Source: Prosapia bicincta
Lineage: Eukaryota > Arthropoda > Insecta > Hemiptera > Cercopidae
Reading direction: 5' to 3'
Length of the DNA stretch: 64,000 bases
Assembly: GCA_036971475.1 (NCBI GenBank)
Contig: JBAIZL010000060.1
Coordinates: 240,001-304,000, forward strand
Positions 62,592 to 64,000 of this stretch are shown piece after piece. Under the pieces are notes generated by a model. It was not told where the DNA came from. It worked only from the letters and a program-made list of their open reading frames with translations, and ran no database searches. Each line of letters begins with the position of its first letter. Within the stretch, counting starts at the first letter, position 1. A program made the position numbers and the translations under genes.

Positions 62592-62783
62592 CTCATGCCT
62601 ATCTATATTCCACTCGTCATACACAGGAGTATAGCTAGTAGGCGTACGAACTCTTGCTCTACCTCTACAGAGAATAGATTTCCCTAAGGGATGCTCCTCG
62701 TGTTCGTGCTGTTGCGGAAAAACCATGCTATCTGCCTTAATACAATACTGCATGAACTTTACAATGACTTCAATATCCAAAAA
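62592..62783 (-). CDS. Candidate internal coding exon, unknown gene
   Basis: An open minus-strand segment of 192 nt (64 codons, phase 0 at both ends) with an acceptor-like ACATTCAG before 62783 and a donor GAG|GTAGGA after 62592. It is less AT-rich than its surroundings and encodes a peptide of coding-like composition with HEHEEHPLGKS and TSYTPVYDEWNIDRHE. I do not recognise the family. The polypyrimidine tract is weak and the exon could instead start at a later AG. If real, the gene extends beyond this window or through long introns. Confidence 0.42.
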
Positions 62784-62887
62784 CTGAATGTTAACAAGCT
62801 TATACGTCATCTCTTACACGTCACCTCTCGCCGTCTCTCTCTCTATAACTCACACACATACACAAACACACACTCCAAATATATTTA

Positions 62888-62902
62888 AAAATAAATAAAT
62901 AA

Positions 62903-62961
<59 letters not shown>
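62888..62961. repeat. AAAT then AT microsatellite
   Basis: Four to five AAAT units, then about 54 bp of AT. Confidence 0.95.
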
Positions 62962-62962
<1 letters not shown>

Positions 62963-63744
62963 TTCATACAAACTTGAAAGAAAATGTTGTTAAAGTGTAT
63001 AATCTGTTAAACATAGATTTAACATATATAAACTGTGCCCATACAGTTCATTAGCAAGAATGTTTATAAAATTATTTTTTAGACACTTTTTTAATCAATG
63101 TAACATGTTGATATTACCAAGAGCTTTGTAAACTGTCAGCAGCTAAAAGAACACTTAAATATAAATCTTCGAGTTTCTACGTTTAATATACGCATTAAAT
63201 CGCTTGATACTCTATGATTTCATAGACTAGCTGTTCTCATTAATCATAGGTTATGTTGCTTTTAGTATTGTACATTGTTTTTGCTATTATTTAATAATAG
63301 ATATCAATAAATGCAAAACATATACTTCAATAAAGTAAAATAATAGAATATAAAGATCACAAATGTTTTAGGCCTACTTTCAATACATCTATTTAAGTGA
63401 AATATCTTCGGGAGAGTGTGACCCTTTTATTCGTTCAATATAATACTTGAAATATTTTTTTTCACAAGATGTTTAATATCTACAGTAAATAAATGTGATA
63501 ACTATATTTTTACTGTGTAGTGTCTTACATTTTAAATACGATATTTAGATAGCTGTTAGTAAAATTTGAGAATATATTAGAAATATGATGACTTACTCTT
63601 ACGCGATATAAGGCAGGACTATGACAGCGTCACATATATGAGGTATGGTCACCTACATCAAATTCTTTAAGGGAACACAGGAACTTGTCTATGAGGCTTA
63701 AGCGGTAGAAAGGGGTGACGGAATAGAGGCAGGTTGTGAACGAT
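62962..63744. other. Intergenic, nothing recognised
   Basis: AT-rich up to about 63590, then GC-richer towards the terminal tandem repeat. No gene supported. Confidence 0.4.
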
Positions 63745-64000
63745 CATAACTGTCTGCTGATAAGGGACGATTATGTCTCCCTTACCAGTCTGTCTCGAGC
63801 GAAATCAAGTATCGGCAACCTAGCGAAGCACATAACTGTCTGCTGATAAGGGACGATTATGTCTCCCTTACCAGTCTGTCTCCATCGAAATCAAGTTCGG
63901 CAACCTAGCGAAACACATAACTGTCTGCTGATAAGGGACGATTATGTCTCCCTTACCAGTCTGTCTCCTGCGAAATAAAGTATCGGCAGCCTAACGAAGC
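63745..64000 (+). repeat. 86-bp tandem repeat running off the window edge
   Basis: Three units begin at about 63745, 63831 and 63916 (CATAACTGTCTGCTGATAAG). Each contains TAAGGGA and TCCCTTA as a hairpin stem with a 10-base loop. The array is cut by the window end, so its true length is unknown. Confidence 0.92.

Overview
The window reads as nuclear DNA of an arthropod, most likely an insect. It is very AT-rich, has long gene-poor stretches, and is full of microsatellites and minisatellites. It has one intron-free kekkon-type LRR-Ig receptor gene (a family known from insects) and eukaryotic transposon remains. There is no bacterial or organellar gene organisation, and I see no tRNA, rRNA or CRISPR. 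The species cannot be named from the sequence. | Layout: 1-4053 is AT-rich DNA with no supported gene. 4060-16804 is one 12,745-bp mobile element, clearly richer in GC than its surroundings. It is bounded by a perfect 6-bp target duplication (TACGTC) and by giant terminal inverted repeats: 4,661 bp on the left, and 5,259 bp on the right because of an extra 597-bp tandem duplication. The arms are filled with arrays of short repeats. A 2.8-kb unique core carries two divergently transcribed genes: a one-BIR plus RING inhibitor-of-apoptosis protein (178 aa, no intron) and a six-exon RING protein that I reconstruct at 268 aa. No transposase, integrase or polymerase is present. 16811-28347 is AT-rich DNA with microsatellites and a foldback. 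28348-30447 (minus) is a complete kekkon-like receptor of 699 aa, the only clear resident host gene. | 30448-64000 is mostly non-coding. It holds a purine-rich degenerate repeat tract (34.1-35.3 kb), a 15-bp minisatellite with a 291-bp higher-order period (38.5-39.4 kb), a 179-bp tandem duplication (40.5-40.9 kb), a 114-bp satellite of about 25 units (43.7-46.6 kb), and a 47-bp minisatellite of about 32 units (52.7-54.2 kb). It also holds a decayed PIF/Harbinger transposon with MADF and transposase remnants and a 67-bp array apparently grown from its own terminus (54.5-56.6 kb), a 31-bp minisatellite (57.6-58.0 kb), a perfect 95-bp inverted repeat (60.8-61.0 kb), one candidate coding exon on the minus strand (62592-62783), and an 86-bp tandem repeat running off the right edge. 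| The two element genes probably form a cargo cassette: both end in RING domains of ubiquitin ligases and one has a well-preserved BIR fold. The target duplication length and the AG start are compatible with a non-autonomous Polinton/Maverick relative, but that assignment is inference. This element is the strongest candidate for an undescribed system in the window.
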